A stretch of 26,983 bases of DNA, from assembly GCA_964383815.1 (NCBI GenBank), contig CAYLIC010000033.1, positions 1 to 26,983 of the forward strand, in the 5' to 3' direction. A program made the position numbers and the translations under genes. The notes beneath the pieces were generated by a model. The model made no database searches. It was not told the origin of the DNA and saw nothing but the letters and a program-made list of their open reading frames with translations. Positions 1 through 7,389 of this stretch are shown piece after piece (the stretch's first letter is position 1; every line of letters begins with the position of its first letter). This DNA is from UBA11524 sp964383815 (GTDB lineage: Bacteria; Bacillota; Clostridia; Christensenellales; Aristaeellaceae).

Positions 1-986
1 TCGCCGGCCTGATAGGCGGCATAGATGGCGGTGTCGTCGGCGGACAGCATGAAGGTGATGGTGTTCAGCTTCACGTTGTCAGCATCGTAGAAGTTGGGGT
101 TCTTGGCGTAGGTCATGGATTCGTTGTGCTTCCACTCGGTGCAGACGAAGGCGCCGTTGGACACGAAGCCAGCTTCCTTGCACCAGGCTTCGGGGTTGGT
201 GCCGTCCACATTGGCAGCCTCGATGGCAGCCTTGGGCACGGGGAAGAAGGTGGGGAAGGCAGCCAGGTCCAGCATGTAGGCGCAGGGAGCGCTCAGCTCA
301 ACGGTCAGGGTCTTGCCATCCTCGGAGGCGGTCACGGCCAGCTCACCCTCGCCGTAGCCCTTGATGCCGGAGAACATGTAGGCATAGTCGGCGCCGGTCT
401 CGGCAGCGGCAGCGCGCTTCCAGGCATATTCAAAGTCGGCAGCGGTCAGGTCGGAGCCATCGGACCACTTCAGGCCGTCCTTCAGGGTGAAGGTGTACAC
501 CAGGCCGTCGTCGCTCACGGTGTAGCCCTCAGCGCAGGCGGGCACGGTGTTGCCGGTAGCATCGTAGGTGTACAGGCCGGCAAAGCTCAGGGCAGCCAGG
601 CAGGCGCCGTCCACAGAGGAGTTCAGCGCAGGATCCAGGTGGTCAGGCTCGGAGGAAATGTTCACAGCCAGGGTGTCCTTGTCGCCATTGGTGGCGTACT
701 GGAAGAACTTGGTCTGGAACAGGTTGGCATAGATGCCTTCCACAGCGGACTTCTGCATGTACAGGTCGTTGTAGTAGTACAGCGGAATCACAGCGTAGGT
801 CTGCATCAGCATGTCCTCAGCCTTATGCATGAGGGCCTCGCGCTCCACAAAGTCGGTCGCAGCCTTAATCTCGGCGATCAGCTCGTTGTACTCGTCCCAC
901 TTGGGCTCGGAGCCTTCGTCAGCGATGGCAGCGGTGCAGGTCATGATCATCATCATGGCCAGCACAAGAGCAAGCAGCTTTTTCAT
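1..986 (-). CDS. oppA: Oligopeptide ABC transporter substrate-binding protein, permuted; 3' end outside window
   Basis: Family 5 extracellular solute-binding protein that would capture peptides outside the cell and hand them to OppBC. The start ATG (984-986) follows a strong AGGAGG; residues 1-22 are a signal peptide (MKKLL..., hydrophobic core). Unusually, residues about 30-78 look like the C-terminal end of OppA-type proteins (ALMHKAEDML, then VIPLYYYNDLYMQ and VEGIYANL), and only afterwards comes the normal N-terminal lobe: EPDHLDPALN near residue 115, LKDGLKWSDGSDLTAADFEYAW, SAPCAYML, PVPKAAIE and FVSNGAF. So the protein appears circularly permuted, or has a duplicated C-terminal segment. 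No stop codon is reached before base 1, so about 328 residues are visible of perhaps 500-600. It is last in the opp operon, 49 bp after oppF; a short AAGGC/GCCTT hairpin lies in that gap. A canonical lipobox is not seen. Peptide specificity is inferred from the operon. Confidence 0.9.
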   Translation of the reverse strand, partial: MKKLLALVLAMMMIMTCTAAIADEGSEPKWDEYNELIAEIKAATDFVEREALMHKAEDMLMQTYAVIPLYYYNDLYMQKSAVEGIYANLFQTKFFQYATNGDKDTLAVNISSEPDHLDPALNSSVDGACLAALSFAGLYTYDATGNTVPACAEGYTVSDDGLVYTFTLKDGLKWSDGSDLTAADFEYAWKRAAAAETGADYAYMFSGIKGYGEGELAVTASEDGKTLTVELSAPCAYMLDLAAFPTFFPVPKAAIEAANVDGTNPEAWCKEAGFVSNGAFVCTEWKHNESMTYAKNPNFYDADNVKLNTITFMLSADDTAIYAAYQAG

Positions 987-1035
987 CTTGGTTTCCTCCT
1001 GGTTTTATATTTCCAAAGGCGTTGGGCCTTCAGAG

Positions 1036-2001
1036 TCAGTAATGGGGGTTCCAGCAGGCAATGGCGTGCCCGGGTGCAGTTTCCTGCAGGGAGGGACACT
1101 CGCTGGCGCACTGCTCCGTTGCATAGCGGCAGCGGGTGCGGAAGGGGCAGCCGGTGGGCATGTGCAAGGGGCTGGGCACATCACCCTCCAGCGGGATGCG
1201 TTGGCGGGTTTTCGCCACATCGGGGTCCGGGATGGGAATGGCGGAAATGAGGCTCTGGGTGTAGGGATGCTGGGGATTGTTGATAATCTCATCCCCAGGG
1301 CCAATCTCCACAATGCGGCCCAGATACATCACCGCAATGCGGCGGGAGATGTGCTGCACCACCAGCAAATCGTGGGCGATAAACAGGTAGGCAATGCCCA
1401 GCTTGCTCTGCAGCTCCTCAAAGGTGTTAATCACCTGGGCCTGAATGGAAACGTCCAGTGCGGACACCGGCTCGTCGCAGACGATGAACCTGGGGTTCAC
1501 AGCCAGTGCCCTTGCAATGCCAATGCGCTGGCGCTGCCCGCCGGAAAACTCGTGGGCATAGCGGCGCGCATGGTCGGAGTTCAGGCCCACCAGGTTCAGC
1601 AGCTCGGCAATGCGCTCGTCCCGCTCGTGCTTTGATTTGCACAGGTGGTGAATGTCCAGGGGCTCGCCCACAATGTCGCTGACCGTCATGCGGGGGTTCA
1701 GGGAGGAATAGGGATCCTGGAACACTATCTGCATATCCTTGCGGAACTCGTGAACGTTCTTGGGGGTGATTTTCCTTCCCTCGTAAATCACCTCGCCGCT
1801 GGTGGGCTTATACAGGTGCAGAATGCTGCGGCCCACGGTGGTCTTGCCGCAGCCGCTCTCGCCCACCAGGCCAAGGGTTTCGCCGGCATCAATGTCGAAG
1901 GAAACGCCATCCACGGCCTTCAGGGGAATGGAGCCAAACCAGCCGTTCTTCACCGGGAAATACTGCTTGAGATCCTTCACCTGCAACAGATGCTCACTCA
2001 T
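1036..2001 (-). CDS. oppF: Oligopeptide ABC transporter ATP-binding protein OppF
   Basis: Second ATPase of the peptide importer, cytosolic, 321 residues. It has Walker A GESGCGKT, signature FSGGQRQR and Walker B FIVCDEPVSALD followed by the H-loop FIAHD, in the usual order. The C-terminal Opp/Dpp extension carries the cysteine pattern GCPFRTRC...C...C...CW, known in this family and in some members linked to an iron-sulfur site. The frame is open nine codons upstream, but the start at 2001 (MSEHLL) is chosen because AAGGAGGGAAG lies directly before it. The start overlaps the oppD stop by 8 bases (ATGAGTGA), so the two ATPases are translationally coupled. Cargo (oligopeptide versus dipeptide or nickel) is not decided by the sequence. 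Confidence 0.95.
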   Translation of the reverse strand: MSEHLLQVKDLKQYFPVKNGWFGSIPLKAVDGVSFDIDAGETLGLVGESGCGKTTVGRSILHLYKPTSGEVIYEGRKITPKNVHEFRKDMQIVFQDPYSSLNPRMTVSDIVGEPLDIHHLCKSKHERDERIAELLNLVGLNSDHARRYAHEFSGGQRQRIGIARALAVNPRFIVCDEPVSALDVSIQAQVINTFEELQSKLGIAYLFIAHDLLVVQHISRRIAVMYLGRIVEIGPGDEIINNPQHPYTQSLISAIPIPDPDVAKTRQRIPLEGDVPSPLHMPTGCPFRTRCRYATEQCASECPSLQETAPGHAIACWNPHY

Positions 2002-3007
2002 TGGTGCTTCCCTCCTTGGCGGCTTCATCGTAGACCTGCTTCACATTCATCCAGCAGGAGGCAATGTGGCTGTCGTTCACCCGGACCTCCTCCGGCAGCT
2101 CGCTGAGGCAAATCTTCATGCAGCGGTCGCAGCGGGAGGCAAAGGCACAGCCCTTGGGCATGTTGGTCAAATCCACGGGGGAGCCGGCAATGGGCTCCAG
2201 CCTGGCATGGTTGGTATCCAGCTTGGGGATGGAGCGCAGCAGGCCCTTGGTATACTCGTGCCGGGGGTTATAGAAGATTTCGTCCACGGTACCCCGCTCG
2301 CACACACGGCCCGCATACATAACGATGATCTCATCGCACATGTCGGCAATAACGCCCAAGTCGTGGGTGATCATGATGATGGCCATGCCCAGCTTCTTCT
2401 GCAGGTCCTTCATCAGCTCCAGAATCTGTGCCTGGATGGTCACGTCCAGGGCGGTGGTGGGCTCATCGGCAATGAGGATGTCCGGCTCGCAGGCCAGGGC
2501 CATGGCAATCATCACGCGCTGGCGCATGCCGCCGGACAGCTCATGGGGGTACTGCTTCAGCCGCTTTTCCGGCTCGTTCACGCCCACCAGCTGGAGCATC
2601 TCCAGCGCACGCCCGTTGGCCTGCCTGCGGTTGCGGCCGGTGTGCAGCATAATGGCCTCCCGCAGCTGGCTGCCAATGGTGAAGGTGGGGTTCAGGCTGG
2701 TCATGGGATCCTGGAAGATGATGCTCACCCGCTTGCCGCGGAACTGGCGCATCTGCTTCTCGGTGTAGTTGACAATGTTCTCGCCATTGTAGAGAATTTC
2801 GCCGCCGGTAATCCTGCCGGGCTCCACCAGAATGCGCATGATGGAGTAGGCGGTCACGCTCTTGCCGGATCCGCTCTCGCCCACAATGCCCAGCACCTTG
2901 CCGTGATCCAGGTTGAAGGAAATACCATTAACGGCGCGAACCTCGCCGGCATCCACATCAAAGGTGGTGGACAGGTTTTTCACCTGCAGCAGTGGCATAT
3001 TGCTCAT
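1994..3007 (-). CDS. oppD: Oligopeptide ABC transporter ATP-binding protein OppD
   Basis: First ATPase of the peptide importer, 337 residues, the usual OppD length. Walker A GESGSGKS, signature LSGGMRQR, Walker B ILIADEPTTALD and H-loop ITHDLG are all intact. The C-terminal oligopeptide-transporter extension contains GCAFASRC and further cysteines up to CW. The start MSNMPLLQ has GGAGGTAAGGCGAA before it; a second in-frame Met three codons later is less well placed. It lies 6 bases after oppC and overlaps oppF by 8 bases. Together OppD and OppF form the heterodimeric motor beneath OppBC. Confidence 0.95.
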   Translation of the reverse strand: MSNMPLLQVKNLSTTFDVDAGEVRAVNGISFNLDHGKVLGIVGESGSGKSVTAYSIMRILVEPGRITGGEILYNGENIVNYTEKQMRQFRGKRVSIIFQDPMTSLNPTFTIGSQLREAIMLHTGRNRRQANGRALEMLQLVGVNEPEKRLKQYPHELSGGMRQRVMIAMALACEPDILIADEPTTALDVTIQAQILELMKDLQKKLGMAIIMITHDLGVIADMCDEIIVMYAGRVCERGTVDEIFYNPRHEYTKGLLRSIPKLDTNHARLEPIAGSPVDLTNMPKGCAFASRCDRCMKICLSELPEEVRVNDSHIASCWMNVKQVYDEAAKEGSTNE

Positions 3008-3013
3008 TTCGCC

Positions 3014-4096
3014 TTACCTCCTCAGCTTGGGGTCGAATGCGTCGCGCAGACCGTCGCCCAGCAGGTTAAAGCTCAGCACGATGAGGCAGATAGCAACCGC
3101 GGGGAAAATCATCTTCCAGGGGTAGAGCTGCATGCCGCCGCGGGCCGCATTGGCCAGGGAGCCCAGAGAGGGCATGGGCGCCTGCACGCCCAGGCCGATG
3201 AAGCTGAGGAAGCTCTCGGTAAAGATGGCGGAGGGCACCTGCAGCGCCACGGAAATGATGATGACGCTCATGCAGTTGGGCAGGATGTGCTTGCGGATGA
3301 TGCGCCCGGAGCCTGCGCCCATGGTTTTGGCGGCAAGCACATACTCGTTGTTCTTAATGGAGAGAATCTGGCCGCGAACCAGGCGGGCCATGCCAACCCA
3401 GTACAGGAGGCCAAACACCACAAACAGGCTGATCATGTTGTTGCCAATCTTGGCAAGCGCCGTGCCCTGAATCAGCGGGCCAATGGTCTGCCCCATCACC
3501 ACGCTGAGGAGGATAACCATCAGCGTATCGGGCAGGGAGTAGATGATGTCCACAATGCGCATCATCACCAGGTCAACCTTCCCGCCGAAGTAACCCGATA
3601 TGGAGCCGTACAGCAGGCCAATCACCAGCACAATCAGGCTGGCAAACAGGCCCACCAGCAGGCTGACCCTGGCGCCGTATACCACGCGGATGAAGTAATC
3701 GCGGCAAAGCTCATCGGTGCCGAAGATATGGGGGAAGATCTCCGCGCCCTGCTCAATGGCCTGCTGCTCCATCTTGGAGTATTCAAAGGGTGCCAGGTTT
3801 TTGGCGGTCTTGTCGCGCTTGCCATCCACGGTAACCATTTCGGAGTAGCTGTAGGGGTACACCATGGGCACCACCACAATCATCAGCACCATCACAATCA
3901 GCACAATGATGCTGGCCACAGCCAGGGGGTTCTTCATCAGCTTGCGCATACCATCACGGAAGAAGGTGGTGGACTCGCGCATGGTTTCATGCTGCTGCTT
4001 TTCCTCATCCGTGGCGGGAGAGAACTTCTGCAGGTCAATCTGCATGCTGAGGAAATGCTTCCGGGGAAGCATATCGTCCTTAAACTCGTGATTCAT
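3014..4096 (-). CDS. oppC: Oligopeptide ABC transporter permease OppC
   Basis: Inner-membrane permease, 360 residues. A charged cytosolic N-terminal tail of about 60 residues (HFLSMQIDLQKFSPATDEEK...) precedes the first membrane helix (LAVASIIVLIVMVLMIVVV), followed by an extracytoplasmic segment of about 75 residues and then the binding-protein-dependent transport domain of several helices. The EAA coupling loop that docks on the ATPases is visible as LAAKTMGAGSGRIIRKHILPN. Start at 4096 is supported by AAGGAGGAAGCATTTC. It follows oppB by 14 bases in the same transcript. The long N-tail and the large loop fit OppC/DppC; pairing with OppB is family knowledge. Confidence 0.95.
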   Translation of the reverse strand: MNHEFKDDMLPRKHFLSMQIDLQKFSPATDEEKQQHETMRESTTFFRDGMRKLMKNPLAVASIIVLIVMVLMIVVVPMVYPYSYSEMVTVDGKRDKTAKNLAPFEYSKMEQQAIEQGAEIFPHIFGTDELCRDYFIRVVYGARVSLLVGLFASLIVLVIGLLYGSISGYFGGKVDLVMMRIVDIIYSLPDTLMVILLSVVMGQTIGPLIQGTALAKIGNNMISLFVVFGLLYWVGMARLVRGQILSIKNNEYVLAAKTMGAGSGRIIRKHILPNCMSVIIISVALQVPSAIFTESFLSFIGLGVQAPMPSLGSLANAARGGMQLYPWKMIFPAVAICLIVLSFNLLGDGLRDAFDPKLRR

Positions 4097-4110
4097 GAAA
4101 TGCTTCCTCC

Positions 4111-5022
4111 TTATTCCAGCGAGATGCGGGGGTCAACCAGCTTGTACACCAGGTCGCTGATAAGGGTGGCAAGCACCATCAGCACCGCCAGGAAAATGGT
4201 GGTTGCCATAATCAGCGGATAATCCTGGTTGCCAATGGACTTAACAAACTGCGTGCCCAGGCCGCCGATGGTGAACACGGTTTCCACCACCATGGAGCCG
4301 GTGAGGATGTAAGCCGTCATGGGGCCAACATAGGTGATTACGGGAATCAGGCCATTGCGCAGCGCATGCTTGAAAATCACCAGGCTGCCGCGCACGCCCT
4401 TGGCCCGGGCGGTGCGGATGTAGTCCTGGCCCAGCACGTCCAGCATGCTGGACTTGGTCAGCCGGGTAATGTAGGCCATGGGGTTCATGGCCAGGGCAAT
4501 CACCGGCAGGATGTAGTTGGGGTTAGCCGGGTTCCACACGCCAATCCACTTCAGCTGCAGGCAGAAGATAAGCAGCAGGAAGGTTGCCAGAACAAAGTTG
4601 GGCACGGACACCAGCAGGGTGGTGAAGAAGATAATGATGCGGTCCAGCCACTTGCCCCTGTTCAGCGCGGCAAGGCAGCCCAGCACCAGGCCAAACACCA
4701 CGGCAATGCCCGCCGCCATCAGCCCCAGCCTGGCAGACACGCCAAAGCTCTCGAAAATAATATCGCTGATTTCCCGGTTGGTCTTGGTGGAAACGCCCAA
4801 ATCCCCATGGAGCAGGTTGACGATATAGTTGATAAACTGCTCGCCCCGGGGCTTATCCAAACCAAAGCGCTTTTCCAGCATCGCCATGGTGGCGGGATCC
4901 TTGGCCTTCTCACTGGCAAAGGGGCCGCCAGGGATTGCGTTCATCGCGAAGAATGTGATAGCCGCGATGATCAGCACGGTTAACACGGCAAGCAAGATAC
5001 GCTTGACTGCATACTTGAGCAT
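4111..5022 (-). CDS. oppB: Oligopeptide ABC transporter permease OppB
   Basis: Inner-membrane permease and first gene of the opp operon, 303 residues, typical for OppB. The N-terminal helix (KRILLAVLTVLIIAAITFFAMNAIPGGPF) carries the family feature PGGPF just after the helix; then a soluble loop containing KRFGLDKP and GDLGVSTKTNREISDII, then five more helices. The coupling loop is TARAKGVRGSLVIFKHALRN. The C-terminal SDLVYKLVDPRISLE is the standard ending. The start at 5022 has GAGAGGAGCTTTGGA before it. Transcription begins about 62 bases upstream, see the promoter at 5091-5119. Confidence 0.95.
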   Translation of the reverse strand: MLKYAVKRILLAVLTVLIIAAITFFAMNAIPGGPFASEKAKDPATMAMLEKRFGLDKPRGEQFINYIVNLLHGDLGVSTKTNREISDIIFESFGVSARLGLMAAGIAVVFGLVLGCLAALNRGKWLDRIIIFFTTLLVSVPNFVLATFLLLIFCLQLKWIGVWNPANPNYILPVIALAMNPMAYITRLTKSSMLDVLGQDYIRTARAKGVRGSLVIFKHALRNGLIPVITYVGPMTAYILTGSMVVETVFTIGGLGTQFVKSIGNQDYPLIMATTIFLAVLMVLATLISDLVYKLVDPRISLE

Positions 5023-5040
5023 TCCAAAGCTCCTCTCTCC

Positions 5041-5085
5041 GCCGGAACCTCCGGCATACTAACAGGCAGCACACCTGCTGTATGC
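5041..5085 (-). promoter_or_regulatory. Structured leader RNA of the opp operon
   Basis: Between the predicted transcription start (about 5084) and the oppB ribosome site the RNA can fold twice. A 6-bp hairpin GCCGGA-ggt-TCCGGC (5041-5055) stands just upstream of the Shine-Dalgarno. Upstream of it are nested stems with outer arms CATAC/GTATG (5055-5059 with 5080-5084) and inner arms AGCA/TGCT (5068-5071 with 5076-5079). No known riboswitch class is recognised; a role in translation or mRNA stability is inference. Confidence 0.4.
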
Positions 5086-5090
5086 TGGCT

Positions 5091-5119
5091 ATTTTACTCC
5101 ATTATCCATGAAAATGCAA
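5091..5119 (-). promoter_or_regulatory. Sigma-A type promoter of oppBCDFA
   Basis: On the minus strand a -35 box TTGCAT (5114-5119) and a -10 box TAAAAT (5091-5096) are separated by exactly 17 bases. Both sit upstream of oppB with a 5' leader of about 60 bases. Only sequence resemblance supports it. Confidence 0.75.
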
Positions 5120-5325
5120 TCCGCCGCCGGGAAAAATGCACAAAAATACAGAAGAAAAACAACTATTCTTACATAATCATCCTTTTTCATTCGGATAAAG
5201 CCGTGCTGATGTGCGCAGGCAGGCTGTATCCGCCGTATTCTCCGCTGAAATCCCCAGGAAAAAATGCAGGAATGATTCTGAATCATTCATTTTCATGCTT
5301 ACATGCGGTGTCTGCCCACAGGCAC
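5120..5325. other. Intergenic region between opp promoter and tRNA terminator
   Basis: About 200 bases, more AT-rich than the flanking genes. Open frames here are short and lack ribosome sites, so I call no gene. The only striking element is a perfect odd palindrome at 5270-5288, listed separately. Confidence 0.6.
5270..5288. promoter_or_regulatory. Perfect 19-bp palindrome, operator-like
   Basis: GAATGATTC-T-GAATCATTC is an uninterrupted 9-bp inverted repeat around one base. No T-run follows it, so it does not look like a terminator. It lies about 150 bp upstream of the opp -35 box, suggesting a dimeric repressor or activator site; the protein is unknown. Confidence 0.4.
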
Positions 5326-5353
5326 AAAAAATCCGGACGAATATTCGTCCGGA
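5326..5353 (-). terminator. Rho-independent terminator of the tRNA operon
   Basis: A perfect 22-base palindrome (5332-5353, arms TCCGGACGAAT and complement) is followed on the minus strand by six T (5326-5331). It starts only a few bases after the CCA end of tRNA-Leu. Confidence 0.9.
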
Positions 5354-5356
5354 CGT

Positions 5357-5444
5357 TGGTGCGGGAAACAGGACTTGAACCTGCATGAAGAAAGCCCTCA
5401 CTAGAACCTGAATCTAGCGCGTCTGCCAATTCCGCCATTCCCGC
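5357..5444 (-). tRNA. tRNA-Leu(CAG)
   Basis: Full cloverleaf of 88 nt with a long variable arm typical of Leu. Acceptor GCGGGAA pairs with TTCCCGC; discriminator A; CCA is encoded (5357-5359). The anticodon loop TTCAGGT gives CAG, reading CUG, a favoured Leu codon in this GC-rich window. Last gene of the tRNA operon. Confidence 0.95.
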
Positions 5445-5455
5445 AGAAAAGAGTG

Positions 5456-5537
<82 letters not shown>

Positions 5538-5571
5538 ATATGAAGTTGAGTTCTCCATTGTCCAAGGAGAA

Positions 5572-5647
5572 TGGAGCTGGCGATGGGACTCGAACCCGCA
5601 ACCTGCTGATTACAAATCAGCTGCTCTGCCAATTGAGCTACGCCAGC
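5572..5647 (-). tRNA. tRNA-Thr(TGT)
   Basis: 76 nt cloverleaf, acceptor GCTGGCG/CGCCAGC, T-loop TTCGAGTC. The anticodon loop TTTGTAA gives TGT. Discriminator T and encoded CCA (5572-5574). Confidence 0.95.
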
Positions 5648-5684
5648 ACGAAGCTCGCTCTTGGTACAAGTCCTTTGGGGAAAG

Positions 5685-5761
5685 TGGCGACCCGGAAGGG
5701 GCTCGAACCCTCGACCTCCAACGTGACAGGCTGGCGCTCTAACCAACTGAGCTACCGGGCC
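5685..5761 (-). tRNA. tRNA-Asp(GTC)
   Basis: 77 nt cloverleaf, acceptor GGCCCGG/CCGGGTC with one G-T pair, discriminator G and encoded CCA (5685-5687). The anticodon loop CTGTCAC gives GTC. This is the tRNA species that the glutamyl-Q synthetase encoded at 8872-9792 would act on once G34 is queuosine. Confidence 0.95.
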
Positions 5762-5772
5762 ACTTGCAAAAA

Positions 5773-5846
<74 letters not shown>

Positions 5847-5867
5847 GTGCCATGAATCAGGAGAAAA

Positions 5868-5942
5868 TGGTGACTCCTAGGGGATTCGAACCCCTGTAGC
5901 CGCCGTGAAAGGGCGGTGTCTTAACCGCTTGACCAAGGAGCC
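5868..5942 (-). tRNA. tRNA-Glu(TTC)
   Basis: 75 nt cloverleaf, acceptor GGCTCCT/AGGAGTC, discriminator A and encoded CCA (5868-5870). The anticodon loop CTTTCAC gives TTC. Confidence 0.95.
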
Positions 5943-5961
5943 ACGCTATTGAGGTGAGGTC

Positions 5962-6038
5962 TGGTCGGGGTGAAGGGATTCGAACCCCCGGCCCCATGCT
6001 CCCAAAGCACGTGCGCTACCAGACTGCGCTACACCCCG
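5962..6038 (-). tRNA. tRNA-Pro(TGG)
   Basis: 77 nt cloverleaf, acceptor CGGGGTG/CACCCCG, discriminator A and encoded CCA (5962-5964). The anticodon loop TTTGGGA gives TGG. First gene of the seven-tRNA operon. Confidence 0.95.
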
Positions 6039-6081
6039 GTTTTTCATCCCCCATGGTTACTTCCCGCAGGCGACGAAACAT

Positions 6082-6110
6082 ATGATACACGATTTTTTCC
6101 CTTTTGTCAA
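6082..6110 (-). promoter_or_regulatory. Promoter of the tRNA operon
   Basis: A perfect -35 TTGACA (6105-6110) and a -10 TATCAT (6082-6087) are spaced by 17 bases. The -35 lies only 36 bases past the stop of the radical SAM gene, with no terminator in between. Confidence 0.9.
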
Positions 6111-6146
6111 CACCCTTTTTGAAATCTTTTCGTTTCCTTCGTTTTC

Positions 6147-7271
6147 TTACAGCACAATCTGCCCGGGCCGGTAGCCGTCTGGCAGCTCTTCCTCCTGCAG
6201 GAAGGTAAAGCGCTCGTCCTGCAAGGTGGGCAGAAAGGCCCAGCAGGGCAGGGTGTCGAACTCGCATCCATAGCTGCTCTGGCCAAACCAGCCACCCTCC
6301 TGGGCCTTCAGGTGCAGGTCCCGGGCAAACTTGGTGCGGTTGCAGCAGTCGTGCACGGCAATGGGCCAGCCTTCCTCCCCGGCCTGCTTCATCAGGCGCA
6401 GGGTCAGGTCACGGCTCCAGATGGGGGAAAGGTATCCCAGGCGGGTCATGTACATGGGCTCGCCCTCGTAATTGCCAATGTTGTTGGCGTTCAGGTGCAG
6501 CTCCGCACAGTTCATAAAGTCCAGGCCCGTTGCCAGTATGCGCGCCTTCTTCTGCCTGAACTGCTCAAAGAAGTCCGGGGTCATGGGGGTTTCGATGCCC
6601 ACCTTGCGGATGTACTTCTTTGCCGTTGCCATGCTGTCAATCACCTTGTCCGCGCAGTTGCTGGCGCCCAGGTTGAAGCGCAGCTCGTCCAGGCCGGCCT
6701 CGCCCAGGGCCCGGAGATTTTCCTCCGTGCACAGGGTGCCGTTGGTGTACATGTGCTGGTGCACGCCAGCCTCATGGAAAAGGCGGATGATGCCATAGTA
6801 CTTCTCAATCTCCATGAACGGCTCAAGATACACATAGGCAATGCCCGTGGGCTTTTTGTGCATGGACAGCAGCAGCGGAATATCCTCCTCGCAGAACTTC
6901 GTGCCGCCAATCTCCCACAGCCCGTCGCCAATGGGCGGCTGGCAGTGCAGCTCGCCGTAATTATAGCAGAAGGGACACTGAATGTTGCACCTGTTGGTCT
7001 TGCGGATGGCGCTGAGGCCGGTGCCCAGCAGGCAGGAGCGGCACCCGCCGGGGAATTTCTCATCCGGGCCCACATAACTGGTACGGCCTTCCAGGCTCTT
7101 CAGGCCGGGAATCTCCGCCAGCGCGGCCTTCCGCCTGGCCTCCACGGCACGCTCAATCTGCGCCAGCACCGCATAGGCAATCTCCTGCTGGCGCGGCATC
7201 AGGCCTTCCTCCTCCGGCAAAGCCGCGAAAAACTCAAACCAGGTCAGCGCGTCCTTCTTGGATATGTACAT
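6147..7271 (-). CDS. Radical SAM protein, function unknown (COG2108/PflA-activase-like)
   Basis: 374-residue cytosolic protein. The radical SAM cluster motif is CNIQCPFC (C-x3-C-x2-C) near residue 95, preceded by a second cysteine pair in GGCRSCLLG (about residues 76-79) and followed by NGTLCTEENL and a C-terminal HDCCNRTKFARD; these extra cysteines could bind another cluster. The order C-x2-C, then C-x3-C-x2-C, recalls uncharacterised proteins related to pyruvate formate-lyase activase; I cannot name a substrate. The start at 7271 has GAGGAGGTTTTCCCC before it. It has its own promoter (7299-7327), divergent from the M28 peptidase operon. Its stop is followed immediately by the tRNA promoter, so read-through into the tRNAs is possible. 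Confidence 0.85.
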   Translation of the reverse strand: MYISKKDALTWFEFFAALPEEEGLMPRQQEIAYAVLAQIERAVEARRKAALAEIPGLKSLEGRTSYVGPDEKFPGGCRSCLLGTGLSAIRKTNRCNIQCPFCYNYGELHCQPPIGDGLWEIGGTKFCEEDIPLLLSMHKKPTGIAYVYLEPFMEIEKYYGIIRLFHEAGVHQHMYTNGTLCTEENLRALGEAGLDELRFNLGASNCADKVIDSMATAKKYIRKVGIETPMTPDFFEQFRQKKARILATGLDFMNCAELHLNANNIGNYEGEPMYMTRLGYLSPIWSRDLTLRLMKQAGEEGWPIAVHDCCNRTKFARDLHLKAQEGGWFGQSSYGCEFDTLPCWAFLPTLQDERFTFLQEEELPDGYRPGQIVL

Positions 7272-7298
7272 GGGGAAAACCTCCTCTTCTTCCCGCCC

Positions 7299-7327
7299 AT
7301 CATATCACAAGAGGGTTTTTCGCGCAA
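7299..7327 (-). promoter_or_regulatory. Promoter of the radical SAM gene
   Basis: -35 TTGCGC (7322-7327) and -10 TATGAT (7299-7304), spacer 17, leader about 20 bases. Its -35 is three bases from the -35 of the divergent promoter. Confidence 0.7.
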
Positions 7328-7330
7328 CAG

Positions 7331-7359
7331 GTGACGGGCAGGCAAAAACGTGCTATAAT
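7331..7359 (+). promoter_or_regulatory. Promoter of the M28 peptidase operon
   Basis: Perfect -10 TATAAT (7354-7359) with a -35 GTGACG (7331-7336), spacer 17. The predicted start of transcription falls about 24 bases before the ATG at 7390, leaving room for the AAGGAGGT ribosome site. Confidence 0.8.
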
Positions 7360-7389
7360 GAGCGCAACGGAATGAAGGAGGTCGCCGTC

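Noticed and set aside
1802..4222. 806-codon open frame on the plus strand opposite oppC-oppD-oppF
   Set aside because: Mirror of GC-rich codon use in the real genes; His/Gly/Gln-rich low-complexity translation, no ribosome site, while the minus strand has perfect family motifs.
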